DNA from: JBLHKT01 sp043101615
Lineage (GTDB): Bacteria > Planctomycetota > Phycisphaerae > Phycisphaerales > UBA1924
NCBI GenBank assembly: GCA_043101615.1
Contig: JBICID010000128.1
Coordinates: 1-64,000 of the forward strand
Direction of reading: 5' to 3'
DNA: 64,000 bases
Shown here: in pieces, positions 46,224 to 55,502 of the stretch
Layout of the letters: each line of letters begins with the position of its first letter
Numbering within the stretch: the first letter of the stretch is position 1
Program-made: the position numbers and the translations under genes
Notes under the pieces: generated by a model
Told to the model about the DNA's origin: nothing
Seen by the model: the letters and a program-made list of their open reading frames with translations, nothing else
The model's database searches: none

Positions 46224-47329
46224 GAGTCCTGCTGCTCACCGATGACATGTTCGGCGTCTGCGAGCGTGCCCTGCTGGAGCGTCTGCACGTCGGGCTGTCG
46301 AACGAGGGGTTCGACGTGCACCTGGCGGTGCCCGAGCACCTGGCCCTGACGGGGATGTTCGATCTGCTCAACGTGGCGCACGGGTACCGGCACACCCGGC
46401 TGACTCCGGTGCGTCGGCTGGTGGCGCAGCGGCTGTCGGAGGAGCTGGTCGGCGGCGACGATCAGGAGCTGTCGGTGGTGCACGCGTTCGGGGGAGACTC
46501 GTGGGACCTGGCGTTCGACATCGCGGCGCTGACGGGGGCGGTCGTGGTGCTGGAACTGTGGCGTGTGGGGCTGGTGTCGAGGCTGCGCGGGCTGCGCCCG
46601 CGACGGGGCGTGCGTTTCGTGGCGGTGGTGCCCGACCGGACGATGGAGCGTGAGGTGCTGAAGGATTCGCACGGCATCGGCGTGCGGATCACGCCCTGGG
46701 GCGGGGTGGTGGCGCCGGAGCGGACCAAGATCTTCCGAGAGGGTCGGGAGGTGGGGCTGGCGATGATCGGGAACGGGGGTGATATCGCGAACGTGCGTGC
46801 CGCGTTCGACGGGATCGCCCCGATCCTGTCCGGGCGTGACGACACGATGCTGTTCGTGGACGCGGTCGCGTGCCAGCGTGCCGGGCTGTGGAAGCGAGCG
46901 AGGCAGTTCGACGTGCGCGACCGTGTGTCGGTGATCGACCACATGGAGGACCGGCGCGATCTGATCCTGCGGTGCGACGTGCTGCTGTCGCCCGAGGCCC
47001 GGGGGGAGCACCGCACGATCCTGCTGGACGCGCTGGGTGCGGCGTTGCCGGTGGTGTGCCGCTCGGACGAGTCGATCGAGCTGCTGCAGACGCCGGGGAT
47101 CACGGTGCGTGTGATGGCGAGCACGGCGCAGCTCTGGACTGAGGCGGTGGGGTCGCTGCTGGAGGACCCCGCGCAGGCGAGGCAGATGGGCGAGGCGGCC
47201 CGCCAGCACATCTCCGAGCACCAGCGCTGGAGCAAGTACGTCGCGACGGTGACCGACGTGTACGAGTGGGTGACGCGTTCGGCTTCGGCGAGCGAGGCGT
47301 CGGCGCCGGCCTCGGGCGCCGGGTCGTGA
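46220..47329 (+). CDS. GT-B fold glycosyltransferase (family 4-like)
   Basis: 369 residues. MRVLLLTDDMFGVCERALLE at the start is the N-terminal Rossmann strand and Gly loop; the C-terminal half has ISVIDHMEDR-like RVSVIDHMEDRRDLILRCDV, LLSPEARGEHRTILLDALGA and LPVVCRSDE, the donor-binding helix region of GT4-type enzymes, though the E-x7-E pair is atypical. Donor and acceptor unknown. It overlaps the OppD stop by 4 bases; link to the transporter is positional only. Confidence 0.72.
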   Translation: MRVLLLTDDMFGVCERALLERLHVGLSNEGFDVHLAVPEHLALTGMFDLLNVAHGYRHTRLTPVRRLVAQRLSEELVGGDDQELSVVHAFGGDSWDLAFDIAALTGAVVVLELWRVGLVSRLRGLRPRRGVRFVAVVPDRTMEREVLKDSHGIGVRITPWGGVVAPERTKIFREGREVGLAMIGNGGDIANVRAAFDGIAPILSGRDDTMLFVDAVACQRAGLWKRARQFDVRDRVSVIDHMEDRRDLILRCDVLLSPEARGEHRTILLDALGAALPVVCRSDESIELLQTPGITVRVMASTAQLWTEAVGSLLEDPAQARQMGEAARQHISEHQRWSKYVATVTDVYEWVTRSASASEASAPASGAGS

Positions 47330-47344
47330 GGGTGGGGGGCGGCC

Positions 47345-48925
47345 ATGGGTGATCGCCCGCTGTTCGATCCGGCCCGCATGCGGGCCAGGCCCGGCGAGGA
47401 GGACCGGGAGGACCGCCCGATCAGCGTGAGCGAGCTGTCGTCCAAGATCGACGGCGCGATCAAGACGGGGCTGCCGGCCCGGGTGCGTGTGCTGGGGGAG
47501 ATCAGCGGGCTGCGCGAGCGGACGCACTCGTACTTCAACCTGAAGGACCGGGGCGCGGTGATCGGAGCGGTGGTGTTCGCGTCGACGGCGCGTCGACTGG
47601 CGACCAGGCCCGCGGACGGGCTGCAGGTGGTGGCGACGGGGCGGGTGGACTACTACGCGCCGTCCGGGAAGGTGAGCCTGATCGTGGACCGGCTGGAGCC
47701 GGTGGGGGCGGGCCCGCTGGAGGTGAAGTTCCGGCAGCTGGCCGAGGAGCTGCGGGGGCTGGGGTGGTTCGATCCCGAGACGAAGCTGGCGCTGCCGTCG
47801 TTCCCGCGCCGTGTCGCGGTAGTGACGAGCCGCACCGGGGCGGCGCTGCAGGACGTGCTGGACACGGCCCGCCGGCGTGCGCCGTTCGTGGACATCCTGG
47901 TCGTGGACGCCCGAGTGCAGGGCGACGCGGCGGTCGGGGAGGTGTCTGGCGCGATCCGGGCGATCGGGGCCCGTCACGCGGAGCTGGGGGTGGACGCGAT
48001 CATCGTGACGCGCGGGGGCGGGTCGCTGGAGGATCTGTGGGCGTTCAACGATCGTGCGGTCGCCGAGGCGATCCACGCCTGCCCGGTCCCGGTCGTGGCG
48101 GCGATCGGGCACGAGACGGACACGACGATCGCGGAACTGGTGGCGGACGAGCGTGCCGCGACGCCGACGCAGGCCGCGATGCGCCTGACCCCGGACCGGG
48201 GCGCGCTGCTGGAGCAGTTGTCTGCGATCCGGCGCCGTCTGAACGACTCGACGCGCGGGCGGGTGCGGTTCTCGCGCGAGCTGCTGCGCCGGTTCGAGGA
48301 GCGCCCGGTCTTCCGTTCTCCGGCGGGGCTGACCGAGGCGCACGCGCGCCGGGTGGAATCGCTGGGCGAGGGGATCGCGAACGCCACGGGCGGGCGCGTG
48401 GTGCGGGCGAGGTCGCGCGTGGACCGGCTCGGGCTGCGACTGGAGCGGCTGCGACCCTCGAGCCGGCACGCGCGGCGCGAGGAGCGGCTGGTGTCGCTGA
48501 GCGAGCGCCTCGGGCGGGTCGCGCGGCGTGCGCTGGACCGCGAGCGTCTGGACCGCGTGGAGGCGTCCCTGCGCCGGGGCGTCCGGGGACGGGTGCTGGA
48601 CGCGGGGCTCGACCTGGAGTCCCTGGAACGCGAGCTGGAGGCGGTGAGTCCGACGCGCGTGCTGGACCGAGGCTACTCGGTGACGACGGATCTGGACGGG
48701 CGGGCGGTCCGCGACGCGACGGCGCTGCGGGGCGGGCAGCGGGTGCGGACCCGGGTCGCCTCGGGGGTGTTCGAGTCGGAGGTGGTTGGGGGGGCGGGAT
48801 CGGGCCCGGAGCGGGATCGGCCCGCCCCGGGGCCGGAGCCGTCGCGGGCGACGCCTCCGGCGCGTCGGAAGCGATCCGACCGCGGGGGGCGGGACCAGAT
48901 GGACCTGTTCGCCGGACCGGGCTAG
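47345..48925 (+). CDS. xseA: Exodeoxyribonuclease VII large subunit
   Basis: 526 residues (family about 400-460). OB-fold N-terminus: ISVSELSSKIDGAIKTGLP and VLGEISGLRERTHSYFNLKD. Catalytic region: LPSFPRRVAVVTSRTGAAL, IIVTRGGGSLEDLWAFND, VVAAIGHETDTTIAELVADE and ATPTQAA. It then has the long coiled coil and VLDRGYSVT near the end. The extra length is a basic, Pro-rich C-terminal tail. Degrades single-stranded DNA with XseB, whose gene follows 9 bases later. Confidence 0.95.
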   Translation: MGDRPLFDPARMRARPGEEDREDRPISVSELSSKIDGAIKTGLPARVRVLGEISGLRERTHSYFNLKDRGAVIGAVVFASTARRLATRPADGLQVVATGRVDYYAPSGKVSLIVDRLEPVGAGPLEVKFRQLAEELRGLGWFDPETKLALPSFPRRVAVVTSRTGAALQDVLDTARRRAPFVDILVVDARVQGDAAVGEVSGAIRAIGARHAELGVDAIIVTRGGGSLEDLWAFNDRAVAEAIHACPVPVVAAIGHETDTTIAELVADERAATPTQAAMRLTPDRGALLEQLSAIRRRLNDSTRGRVRFSRELLRRFEERPVFRSPAGLTEAHARRVESLGEGIANATGGRVVRARSRVDRLGLRLERLRPSSRHARREERLVSLSERLGRVARRALDRERLDRVEASLRRGVRGRVLDAGLDLESLERELEAVSPTRVLDRGYSVTTDLDGRAVRDATALRGGQRVRTRVASGVFESEVVGGAGSGPERDRPAPGPEPSRATPPARRKRSDRGGRDQMDLFAGPG

Positions 48926-48934
48926 TCTGCGGTC

Positions 48935-49189
48935 ATGGCAAAGAAGCCCGGCAACGCCGAAGCGGAGATTACCTACGAGGAGGCGGTCCGCCAGCTCGAG
49001 GAGATCCTGAACAGGATCGAGTCCGGGGAGATCGGGCTGGAGGAGTCGATCGGGGAGTACGAGCGGGGGGTGGGGCTGATCAAGCGATGCCGCGCGATCC
49101 TGGACCGGGCCGAGCAGCGGATCGAGGAGCTGGACGCGAAGCGGCTGGAGGCGACGGGCGGGGGCGGCGAGTCCAGCGAGACGCCCTGA
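48935..49189 (+). CDS. xseB: Exodeoxyribonuclease VII small subunit
   Basis: 84 residues. ITYEEAVRQLEEILNRIESG and IGEYERGVGLIKRC form the two-helix hairpin that binds the XseA coiled coil. Directly downstream of xseA, as in most bacteria. Gly/Ser-rich end. Confidence 0.95.
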   Translation: MAKKPGNAEAEITYEEAVRQLEEILNRIESGEIGLEESIGEYERGVGLIKRCRAILDRAEQRIEELDAKRLEATGGGGESSETP

Positions 49190-49207
49190 CGGGCCGATGA
49201 GTGCCCC

Positions 49208-50572
49208 ATGCCCGACTGGTTCATCATCTGGCTGCCGAAGCTGACGATCGCGCTGTTCGTGTTCTCGGTCGGGGCGTGCATCGGATCGCTGATCAACGTG
49301 CTGGTGTACCGGCTGCCGCTGGGGCTGGACGTGGTGCGACCGACCTCGCGCTGCCCGTCGTGCCGCACCAAGCTGACGTGGCGGGAGAACATCCCGATCT
49401 TCGGCTGGCTGCTGCTGGGCGGTCGGTGCCGCTTCTGCCGGTCGAGGATCTCGCCGGAATACCCGATTGTGGAGGCGTTCACGGCGGTGCTGTTCGCGCT
49501 GATCTACGTGCTGTGGTTCGTGGTGCGCCCGGACGCGGTCTGGCTGGGGATCCCCTGGGGTGAGGCGGCCCCGGAATGGTGCGCGAACGGGCCGGCGAAC
49601 ACGTGGCCGGTGCTGGTGGTGATCCTGACGCTGGTGGGGTGCCTGATCGCGATGACGCTGGTCGACGCGCGGACCTACACCATCCCGCTGGTGCTGGCGT
49701 GGATCCCGGCGGTCGCGGCGGTGGTGATCCTGCCGGCGCACGCGGCGTGGTTCGAGATGAAGTTCGGCTCGCTGGAGCCGCTGTCCGAGGTGGCGTGGGG
49801 GTCCGAGGGGCGTCGGGCATGGGTGTCGGCCCCGGGGTGGATGTGGACGCTGCCGACCCCGATGCCGGATCAGGGAGCGGGGCAGCTCAAGCTCATCGGG
49901 GCCTCGATCGGGGCGACCCTGGGGCTGGGGGTCTCGATGCTGCTGCTGCGGCTTCGGCTGATCCGTCGGAGCTTCGAGGACTACGCGGCGTGGGAGGCGG
50001 AGGAGGTCGCCCGTCTGCGGGACGAACACGCCGGGGGGGGCGCGGATGGCGACTCAGGTGTGGACGGCCCGGACGAGCCGGAGCTGTGGATCCAGTACCC
50101 GCACGCGCGCCGGGAGATGTTCAAGGAGATCGCGTTCCTGGGGGCGCCGGTGGGGCTGGGATGGGTCGGGGCGTGGCTTGGGCCGCGTGTTGTGGAGGGG
50201 GATCCGGCGCTGTGGCTGAACGTGCTGTCGGGCGTGCTGCTGGGGTACCTGGTCGGGGGGGCGGTGGTGTGGGGGGTGCGGATCCTGGGTTCGCTGGCGT
50301 TCGGCAAGGAGGCGATGGGGCTGGGCGATGTGCACCTGATGGCGGCGGTGGGGGCGTGCCTGGGCTGGATCGACCCGGTGTTGGCGTTCTTCCTGGCGGC
50401 GTTCCTGGGGACGGGCTGGGAGGTGGCGCGGAAGCTCGTGGGCGGGGCGATGAACAAGGCGCTGCCCTACGGGCCCCACCTGGCGGCGGCGACCCTGCTG
50501 GTGCTGCTGCTCAAGCCCCTGGTGGAGCTGGGTCTGAGCCGCATGCTGTCCACACCGGTGAATCTGCCCTGA
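49208..50572 (+). CDS. Prepilin peptidase (A24 leader peptidase), enlarged
   Basis: 454 residues against the usual 250-290. Zinc-ribbon Cys 49, 52, 74 and 77 (CPSC and CRFC); catalytic Asp153 (TLVDARTYTIP) and Asp374 (MGLGDVHLM). The extra length is a soluble insert of about 150 residues between the two Asp blocks (around 180-320), with a Gly/Asp-rich stretch. It cleaves and N-methylates prepilins; likely clients are the pseudopilins at 14443 and 59528-62864. Starts 18 bases after xseB. Confidence 0.92.
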   Translation: MPDWFIIWLPKLTIALFVFSVGACIGSLINVLVYRLPLGLDVVRPTSRCPSCRTKLTWRENIPIFGWLLLGGRCRFCRSRISPEYPIVEAFTAVLFALIYVLWFVVRPDAVWLGIPWGEAAPEWCANGPANTWPVLVVILTLVGCLIAMTLVDARTYTIPLVLAWIPAVAAVVILPAHAAWFEMKFGSLEPLSEVAWGSEGRRAWVSAPGWMWTLPTPMPDQGAGQLKLIGASIGATLGLGVSMLLLRLRLIRRSFEDYAAWEAEEVARLRDEHAGGGADGDSGVDGPDEPELWIQYPHARREMFKEIAFLGAPVGLGWVGAWLGPRVVEGDPALWLNVLSGVLLGYLVGGAVVWGVRILGSLAFGKEAMGLGDVHLMAAVGACLGWIDPVLAFFLAAFLGTGWEVARKLVGGAMNKALPYGPHLAAATLLVLLLKPLVELGLSRMLSTPVNLP

Positions 50573-50589
50573 GGGTGGCGATTGCGGCC

Positions 50590-50618
50590 CTGCGAACGGC
50601 CCGGATCCGGGGTACACT
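50590..50618 (+). promoter_or_regulatory. Candidate promoter of the OmpA-like lipoprotein gene
   Basis: CTGCGA (50590-50595), 17 bases, TACACT (50613-50618), about 55 bases before the start at 50674. Confidence 0.4.
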
Positions 50619-50673
50619 GTCGCGACGCCGCACGACGGAGCTTCCGCGGCGAGACAGACCAAGGAGAAAGCCA

Positions 50674-51318
50674 ATGCAGACGCGACGGATCGCCACCTTC
50701 ACTCTCGCCGCCCTGACCCTCGCCTCGGGTCTGACTGGGTGCAAGAACGTCTCCAAGGCGCAGTACGACGCCGCGGTTCAGGAGAACTCCGAGCTCCGCG
50801 ATCGGCTGGCCATCCTGCAGGACAACCTGCGCCAGGGCAACAGCCAGTCGCAGTCGCTGGAGGCTGAGAACCAGCGTCTGGCGGCCGAGAACGCCCGTCT
50901 GCAGGCGCTGGTGGACGCCGGCCAGACGGGGTTCGAGGGCATCGACGGGACGTCTGTGGCGCGTCGGGGGAACGCGATCGCGGTGACGGTCGCGGGCGAC
51001 GTGCTGTTCGATTCCGGCTCGGTCGCGCTGAAGAACTCCTCGAAGGCGTCGCTGGACCGCGTGGTGAGCGTGCTCCGCAGCCAGTACGCCAGCAACCCGA
51101 TCCGGGTCGAGGGCTACACCGACACCGACCCGATCCGCAAGAGCGACTGGAAGACCAACGAGCGACTGAGCGCCGAGCGTGCGATGGCGGTCGAGGAGTA
51201 CCTGGTCAGCAAGGGGATCGACAACGACCGGATCTATTCCGCTGCGTTCGGTCCGGCCGAGCAGCGTGGCACCAAGGCGCAGAGCCGTCGCGTCGAGATC
51301 GTGATCCTGGCGGGCTGA
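50674..51318 (+). CDS. OmpA/Pal-family peptidoglycan-binding lipoprotein
   Basis: 214 residues. Lipoprotein signal with lipobox LTGC, a coiled coil at about 30-85 (NSELRDRLAILQDNLRQGNS), then the OmpA C-terminal domain: LFDSGSVALKNSSKASLDRV, IRVEGYTDTDPIR, NERLSAERAMAVEEYLVSKG and AQSRRVEIVI. The NERLSAERA block binds diaminopimelate in peptidoglycan. It may tie an outer membrane or envelope layer to the wall. The start at 50674 has AAGGAG; the frame is open far upstream as a shadow of the peptidase gene. Confidence 0.92.
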   Translation: MQTRRIATFTLAALTLASGLTGCKNVSKAQYDAAVQENSELRDRLAILQDNLRQGNSQSQSLEAENQRLAAENARLQALVDAGQTGFEGIDGTSVARRGNAIAVTVAGDVLFDSGSVALKNSSKASLDRVVSVLRSQYASNPIRVEGYTDTDPIRKSDWKTNERLSAERAMAVEEYLVSKGIDNDRIYSAAFGPAEQRGTKAQSRRVEIVILAG

Positions 51319-51407
51319 GGGGCCCCCGGGCTCGAGCGGAACGTCGATTCGTCCGATACCGCGCCTCGCCGCGGGCGGTGGTCGCGGCTAGACTTGGGGC
51401 CACATCC

Positions 51408-51481
51408 GGGCGATTAGCGCAGTTGGCTAGCGCGCCTCGTTGACATCGAGGAGGTCACAGGTTCAAGTCCTGTATCGCCCA
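51408..51481 (+). tRNA. tRNA-Val (anticodon GAC)
   Basis: Acceptor GGGCGAT/ATCGCCC pairs fully; anticodon loop TTGACAT gives GAC; T arm ACAGG-TTCAAGT-CCTGT. 74 bases, no CCA. TAGACT at 51389-51394 may be the promoter -10 for the three-tRNA cluster. Confidence 0.96.
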
Positions 51482-51506
51482 TTGGTCCGGCCCCTCGGGG
51501 CCGGTT

Positions 51507-51579
51507 GCCGCCGTAGCTCAGCTGGTAGAGCTTCGGTTTTGTAAACCGACGGTCGCCGGTTCGAGTCCGGCAGGCGGCT
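51507..51579 (+). tRNA. tRNA-Thr (anticodon TGT)
   Basis: Acceptor GCCGCCG/AGGCGGC (last pair G-A is mismatched), D arm GCTC..GAGC, anticodon loop TTTGTAA gives TGT, T arm GCCGG-TTCGAGT-CCGGC. 73 bases. Confidence 0.94.
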
Positions 51580-51596
51580 TGACAATCTGTTTCGTC

Positions 51597-51679
51597 GGGC
51601 GTGTACCCAAGTGGCCAACGGGGGCAGACTGTAAATCTGCTGGCTTATGCCTACGCAGGTTCGAATCCTGCCGCGCCCA
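51597..51679 (+). tRNA. tRNA-Tyr (anticodon GTA)
   Basis: 83 bases with a long variable arm, as expected for Tyr. Acceptor GGGCGTG/CGCGCCC (one T-G pair), anticodon loop CTGTAAA gives GTA, T arm GCAGG-TTCGAAT-CCTGC. Confidence 0.95.
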
Positions 51680-51682
51680 TTG

Positions 51683-51723
51683 AACAGCACGCGAGCCCAC
51701 CCCGGCTCGCGTGCTGTTCTTTG
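51683..51723 (+). terminator. Terminator of the Val-Thr-Tyr tRNA cluster
   Basis: Perfect 15-bp stem (51683-51697 with 51704-51718, 6-base loop) starting 4 bases after tRNA-Tyr, with a short T-rich tail. Confidence 0.85.
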
Positions 51724-51897
51724 CGCCGTGCCCGGGCGGGGCGTCCGAGAACGCCCCGCGTGTGCCACCCGTGCTGGTTATCTCACCGGCAGAATCCGAC
51801 CTGTCCGGGCCCGCCCCCGCCCCCGCTCAAGTCCCTACCGGGCCATCCGATAGACCATGCGCCACCCCCGATCCGGGACCGCAGCACGGGAGATTGG

Positions 51898-53367
51898 ATG
51901 AACGCCGCCTCGGACAAGACGACCTCGGTCCCCCGGAGCCCCGGCGGAGGGCTGCTGCTCGCCCCGATGATCCAGCTTGTGCTGGTGCAGGTCGCGGCGA
52001 TGGGCGTGATGATCTGGTGGTCGCTGGACCATCACCGGGAGGGATCCGTGCTTCCGGGCTCGGCGTGGACGCCGGTGGGCGTCGCGGGCGTCGCCCTGCT
52101 GCTGGCAGGGAGCGTGTTCGCCCGTGGGCGTGGGCGGTGCCGGGCCGTGGAGCGGGTGTCCGGGGCTGTGTTCGCGTACGCCTCGGGCGACCGGCACGTG
52201 GCCTCGCTGAGCGTGGCCCCCGAGAGCGGGGCGATCGGTGCGGCGTGGAACGCGCTGCTCGAGGAGTTGGAGGCGCTCAGGATCGAGCGGCTGGAGCGTG
52301 AGTCCGCCGACCCGGAGGAGCTGAGGCTGGCGGCTGTGGACGCCGCGGCATCGGGCCTGCCGATCGGCCTGCTGGTATACGAGTCGGCCGAGAGCCCGGT
52401 GTACGAGAACGCCGCGGCGCTGCACATGCGTCAGGCTCTCGGGCTGGGTGCGGAAGCGGACGTTGAGGCCCCCGGCGCCTCGGAGGTGCTGGGCGTGATC
52501 CGGGGTGTGTGCGATGGGGAGCGATCGTCGCGCTGGTCGCGAGTGATCGAGCCGTCGTCGGGGGCGGACTCTGTGCTGCGTGTCACGGTGCGTCCTGTGG
52601 GGGTGCAGGAGCGTCGGCACGCGGTGGTGCTGATCGAGGACGTGACGCAGCAGCACCACGCCGAGCAGGCCCGCGCGTCGTTCGTGGCCCGTGCGACGCA
52701 CGAGCTGCGGACGCCTCTGACGAACATCCGGCTGTACGCCGACCAGGCGGTCGAGCTTGCGGACGACGACCCCGCTGAGCAGGCGCGTGCGCTCAACGTG
52801 ATCAACCAGGAGTCCAGGCGTCTGGAGCGGCTGGTGGGTGACATGCTGAACTCGGCCGAGATCGAGAGCGGATCGCTCTCGCTGCGGGCCGACGACGTGC
52901 GCCTGGACGCCTTGCTGACCGACCTCCGTGACGACTACCAGGCGCAGGCGAAGCAGCGGGGGATCGAGCTGGTGTTCGATCTCCCCCCCAGGATGCCGGT
53001 GCTGCACGCGGACCGGGAGAAGCTGGCGCTGGCGATGCACAACCTGGTCGGCAACGCGCTGAAGTACACCGACAAGGGCGGGACGGTGCGGGTGTCGTGC
53101 GAGACGGAGGGGGACGGCTCGCTCCGGTTCCGGGTGGCGGACACCGGGTTCGGGATCTCGCCGGAGGACCAGCCCCGCCTGTTCGATCCCTATTTCCGCT
53201 CGGGTGACGAGCGTGTGCGTCACGTGACCGGGACCGGGATCGGGCTGAGCCTGGCGCGGGACGTGGTGCGCCTGCACGGGGGCGACATCTCGGTCGAGTC
53301 GGTGCTGAACGAGGGCAGCACGTTCACGATGAGTATCCCGGGCGAGCGAGTGCGCCAGGCCGCCTGA
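51898..53367 (+). CDS. Membrane sensor histidine kinase
   Basis: 489 residues. Two membrane segments (about 20-42 and 60-80), a HAMP/PAS-like region to about 250, then HisKA with His268 in ATHELRTPLTNIRLYAD and HATPase with N-box NLVGNALKYTDKGG, G1 ADTGFGI and G2 GTGIGLSLA. Autophosphorylates His for transfer to a response regulator; no regulator gene is next to it. The start at 51898 follows GGGAGA; the frame is open further up through the tRNA-Tyr gene, clearly not coding. First gene of the secretion/pilus-type operon, 15 bases before the STAS gene. Confidence 0.9.
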   Translation: MNAASDKTTSVPRSPGGGLLLAPMIQLVLVQVAAMGVMIWWSLDHHREGSVLPGSAWTPVGVAGVALLLAGSVFARGRGRCRAVERVSGAVFAYASGDRHVASLSVAPESGAIGAAWNALLEELEALRIERLERESADPEELRLAAVDAAASGLPIGLLVYESAESPVYENAAALHMRQALGLGAEADVEAPGASEVLGVIRGVCDGERSSRWSRVIEPSSGADSVLRVTVRPVGVQERRHAVVLIEDVTQQHHAEQARASFVARATHELRTPLTNIRLYADQAVELADDDPAEQARALNVINQESRRLERLVGDMLNSAEIESGSLSLRADDVRLDALLTDLRDDYQAQAKQRGIELVFDLPPRMPVLHADREKLALAMHNLVGNALKYTDKGGTVRVSCETEGDGSLRFRVADTGFGISPEDQPRLFDPYFRSGDERVRHVTGTGIGLSLARDVVRLHGGDISVESVLNEGSTFTMSIPGERVRQAA

Positions 53368-53382
53368 GCCGGGAAGGGAGCG

Positions 53383-53721
53383 ATGCAGCGAGTCGAGACC
53401 ACCAGCAGGGGACCCGTGACGGTCGTGGGCGTGAGCGGCCCCCTGACCGACGAGACGACGGACCAGGCGCGGTCGCAGGCGCTCAGGGCGATCGAGCAGA
53501 GCGTGGGGCGAGTGGTCATCGACGCGTCGGGCGTGCCGTACGCCGACAGCCAGGGGATCGAGATGCTGCTGGACGCGGCCGACAGCCTGGACGCGATCGG
53601 GCAGTCGCTGCGGCTGGCGTCGGTCGGCGAGACGCTGCGCGAGATCCTGGAGCTGACCGGCGTCGCGGGGCGGATGGAGTTCTACGAGGACGTCACGCAG
53701 GCGGTGAGGAGTCTGGCATGA
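53383..53721 (+). CDS. STAS-domain protein (anti-anti-sigma factor type)
   Basis: 112 residues, a single STAS domain. VTVVGVSGPLTDETTDQARS is the first strand and helix; RVVIDASGVPYADSQGIEML holds the site where SpoIIAA-like proteins are phosphorylated on Ser (the S of ADSQG). Such proteins switch partner kinases or sigma factors. Its stop overlaps the gspE start by 4 bases, so it is made together with the ATPase, which suggests a role in controlling this machine rather than a distant sigma factor (inference). Confidence 0.85.
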   Translation: MQRVETTSRGPVTVVGVSGPLTDETTDQARSQALRAIEQSVGRVVIDASGVPYADSQGIEMLLDAADSLDAIGQSLRLASVGETLREILELTGVAGRMEFYEDVTQAVRSLA

Positions 53722-55502
53722 GCGGCGTGGCCCCCGAGCCCGTCTCCCGGAGCCCGCGCGGGCGTCGGATCGGCGACCTGCTGGTCGAGCGCGGCCACCT
53801 GGACGAGGTGCAGCTCCAGCGTGCGCTGAGCGAGCAGAAGAGCTCGGGGCGCCGGATCGGCGAGCTGCTGGTCGAGCAGGGCGTCATCTCGACCCAGACG
53901 CTGGTGCACGCGCTGGCGGACTCGCTGGGCGTGCCCGGGGTGCAGCTCCGGCACGGGCTGTTCGATCCGAAGCTCGGCCAGCTCGTCACGCCGGACGAAT
54001 GCGTGCGACTGTCGGTGCTGCCGATGTTCCTGGTGCGCGGCGTGCTGACGGTGGCGATGGCGGACCCGCGCGACCTGCCGACGATCGACCGGATCGTGGA
54101 GCTGACCGGGTTCGAGGTCCGGCCGGTGCTGGCGCTGGCCTCGAACATCAGCGAGTTCGCCCACAAGGCCCGCGACCCGAACGCCAAGGCCCAGGACGTG
54201 GACGAGTTCCTGACGTCGCTGGCGAGCAGCGACGTGGAGGTGATGGACGGCGAGGCGGTGGACGAGGGCCCGGCCACCGAGATCGACCACATGGTCGAGG
54301 GCTCGCCGATCGTGAACCTGGTGAACATCGCGCTGCTCACGGCGGTGAAGGACGGCGCGTCGGATATCCACATCGAGCCGGACAGGAACGGGACGCGGAT
54401 CCGGTACCGGATCGACGGCCACCTGCGGGACCTGATGAAGCCCCCGCACGGGATGCACGCCGCGATCGCCTCGCGCGTGAAGATCATCGGCAAGATGGAC
54501 ATCGCGGAGAAGCGGCTGCCGCAGGAGGGGCGGGTGCGCATCAAGGCGGAGGGGCGCGACATCGACCTGCGCGTGTCGTCGATCCCGACGCTGCTGGGCG
54601 AGAAGCTGGTGCTGCGCATCCTGGACAAGAAGAACCTGCGGATCCGGCTGGACGAGCTGGGGTTCCGAATCGATGCGCTGGAGATCTTCCAGCGGATCCT
54701 GCGTCAGCCGCACGGGCTGGTGCTGGTGACCGGGCCGACGGGCTCGGGCAAAACAACGACGCTGTACTCGGCGCTGGACCTGCTGCGCAGCCCGGAGCAG
54801 AACCTGGTGACGGTGGAGGACCCGGTGGAGTACCAGCTCGACCTGGTGAACCAGATCCAGGTGAACGAGGGGATCGGGATGTCGTTCGCGCGGGCGCTGC
54901 GGTCGATCCTGCGCCAGGACCCTGACGTGATCATGGTGGGCGAGATTCGCGACGAGGAGACGGCGCGGGTGGCGGTGCAGGCGGCGCTGACGGGGCACTC
55001 GGTGCTGGCCACGCTGCACACCAACGACGCCCCGGGGGCGGTGGCACGCCTGCAGGACATGAACATCGAGAGCTACCTGCTCAGCTCGGCCCTGAACGGG
55101 GTGGTGGCGCAGCGGCTGGTCCGCACGATCTGCCCGCACTGCGAGACCAAGTACTTCCCGTCCGAGGACGTGCTGTACGACGCGGGCCTGCACGAGCACA
55201 CCGGGCGGTCGTTCCGCAAGGGCGAGGGGTGCACCAAGTGCCACGACACGGGCTTCCGCGGGCGGATGGGCGTGTACGAGGTGATGGAGGTGACGCCCGA
55301 GATACGCCGGATGATCTACCACGCCTGCTCGGCGATGGAGATCCGGACGCGTCTGAAGGACTCCGGCATGCTCTCGCTGCGTGACGAGGGCATCATCTTC
55401 GCCCTGCAGGGCAGCACGAGCCTCGAGGAGGTGCTGCGTGTGACGCAGAGCGCCGAGGTGGACGAGCGCGCGCCGATCTCCGGCGCGAGGGAGGCGGCGT
55501 GA
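53718..55502 (+). CDS. gspE: GspE/PilB-family assembly ATPase
   Basis: 594 residues. N-terminal MshEN-type domain with two RIGDLLVERG-like repeats (17-26 and about 46-55), then the ATPase: Walker A GPTGSGKT 339-346, Asp box EDPVEYQ, Walker B DVIMVGEIRDEET, His box LATLHTNDAPGAV, and a zinc site with ICPHC and CTKC. Cytoplasmic hexamer that drives pilus or pseudopilus extension. Overlaps the STAS gene by 4 bases and gspF by 4. Confidence 0.95.
   Translation: MSGVAPEPVSRSPRGRRIGDLLVERGHLDEVQLQRALSEQKSSGRRIGELLVEQGVISTQTLVHALADSLGVPGVQLRHGLFDPKLGQLVTPDECVRLSVLPMFLVRGVLTVAMADPRDLPTIDRIVELTGFEVRPVLALASNISEFAHKARDPNAKAQDVDEFLTSLASSDVEVMDGEAVDEGPATEIDHMVEGSPIVNLVNIALLTAVKDGASDIHIEPDRNGTRIRYRIDGHLRDLMKPPHGMHAAIASRVKIIGKMDIAEKRLPQEGRVRIKAEGRDIDLRVSSIPTLLGEKLVLRILDKKNLRIRLDELGFRIDALEIFQRILRQPHGLVLVTGPTGSGKTTTLYSALDLLRSPEQNLVTVEDPVEYQLDLVNQIQVNEGIGMSFARALRSILRQDPDVIMVGEIRDEETARVAVQAALTGHSVLATLHTNDAPGAVARLQDMNIESYLLSSALNGVVAQRLVRTICPHCETKYFPSEDVLYDAGLHEHTGRSFRKGEGCTKCHDTGFRGRMGVYEVMEVTPEIRRMIYHACSAMEIRTRLKDSGMLSLRDEGIIFALQGSTSLEEVLRVTQSAEVDERAPISGAREAA

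Noticed and set aside
46040..50029. A 1329-codon open frame on the minus strand
   Set aside because: Antisense to oppD, the glycosyltransferase, xseA, xseB and the prepilin peptidase, all clearly real. Its product is His/Arg/Pro-rich without domains, a GC-bias shadow.
53216..53230. GTCACGTGAC palindrome in the histidine kinase gene
   Set aside because: Only a 10-base palindrome; outer parS positions absent.
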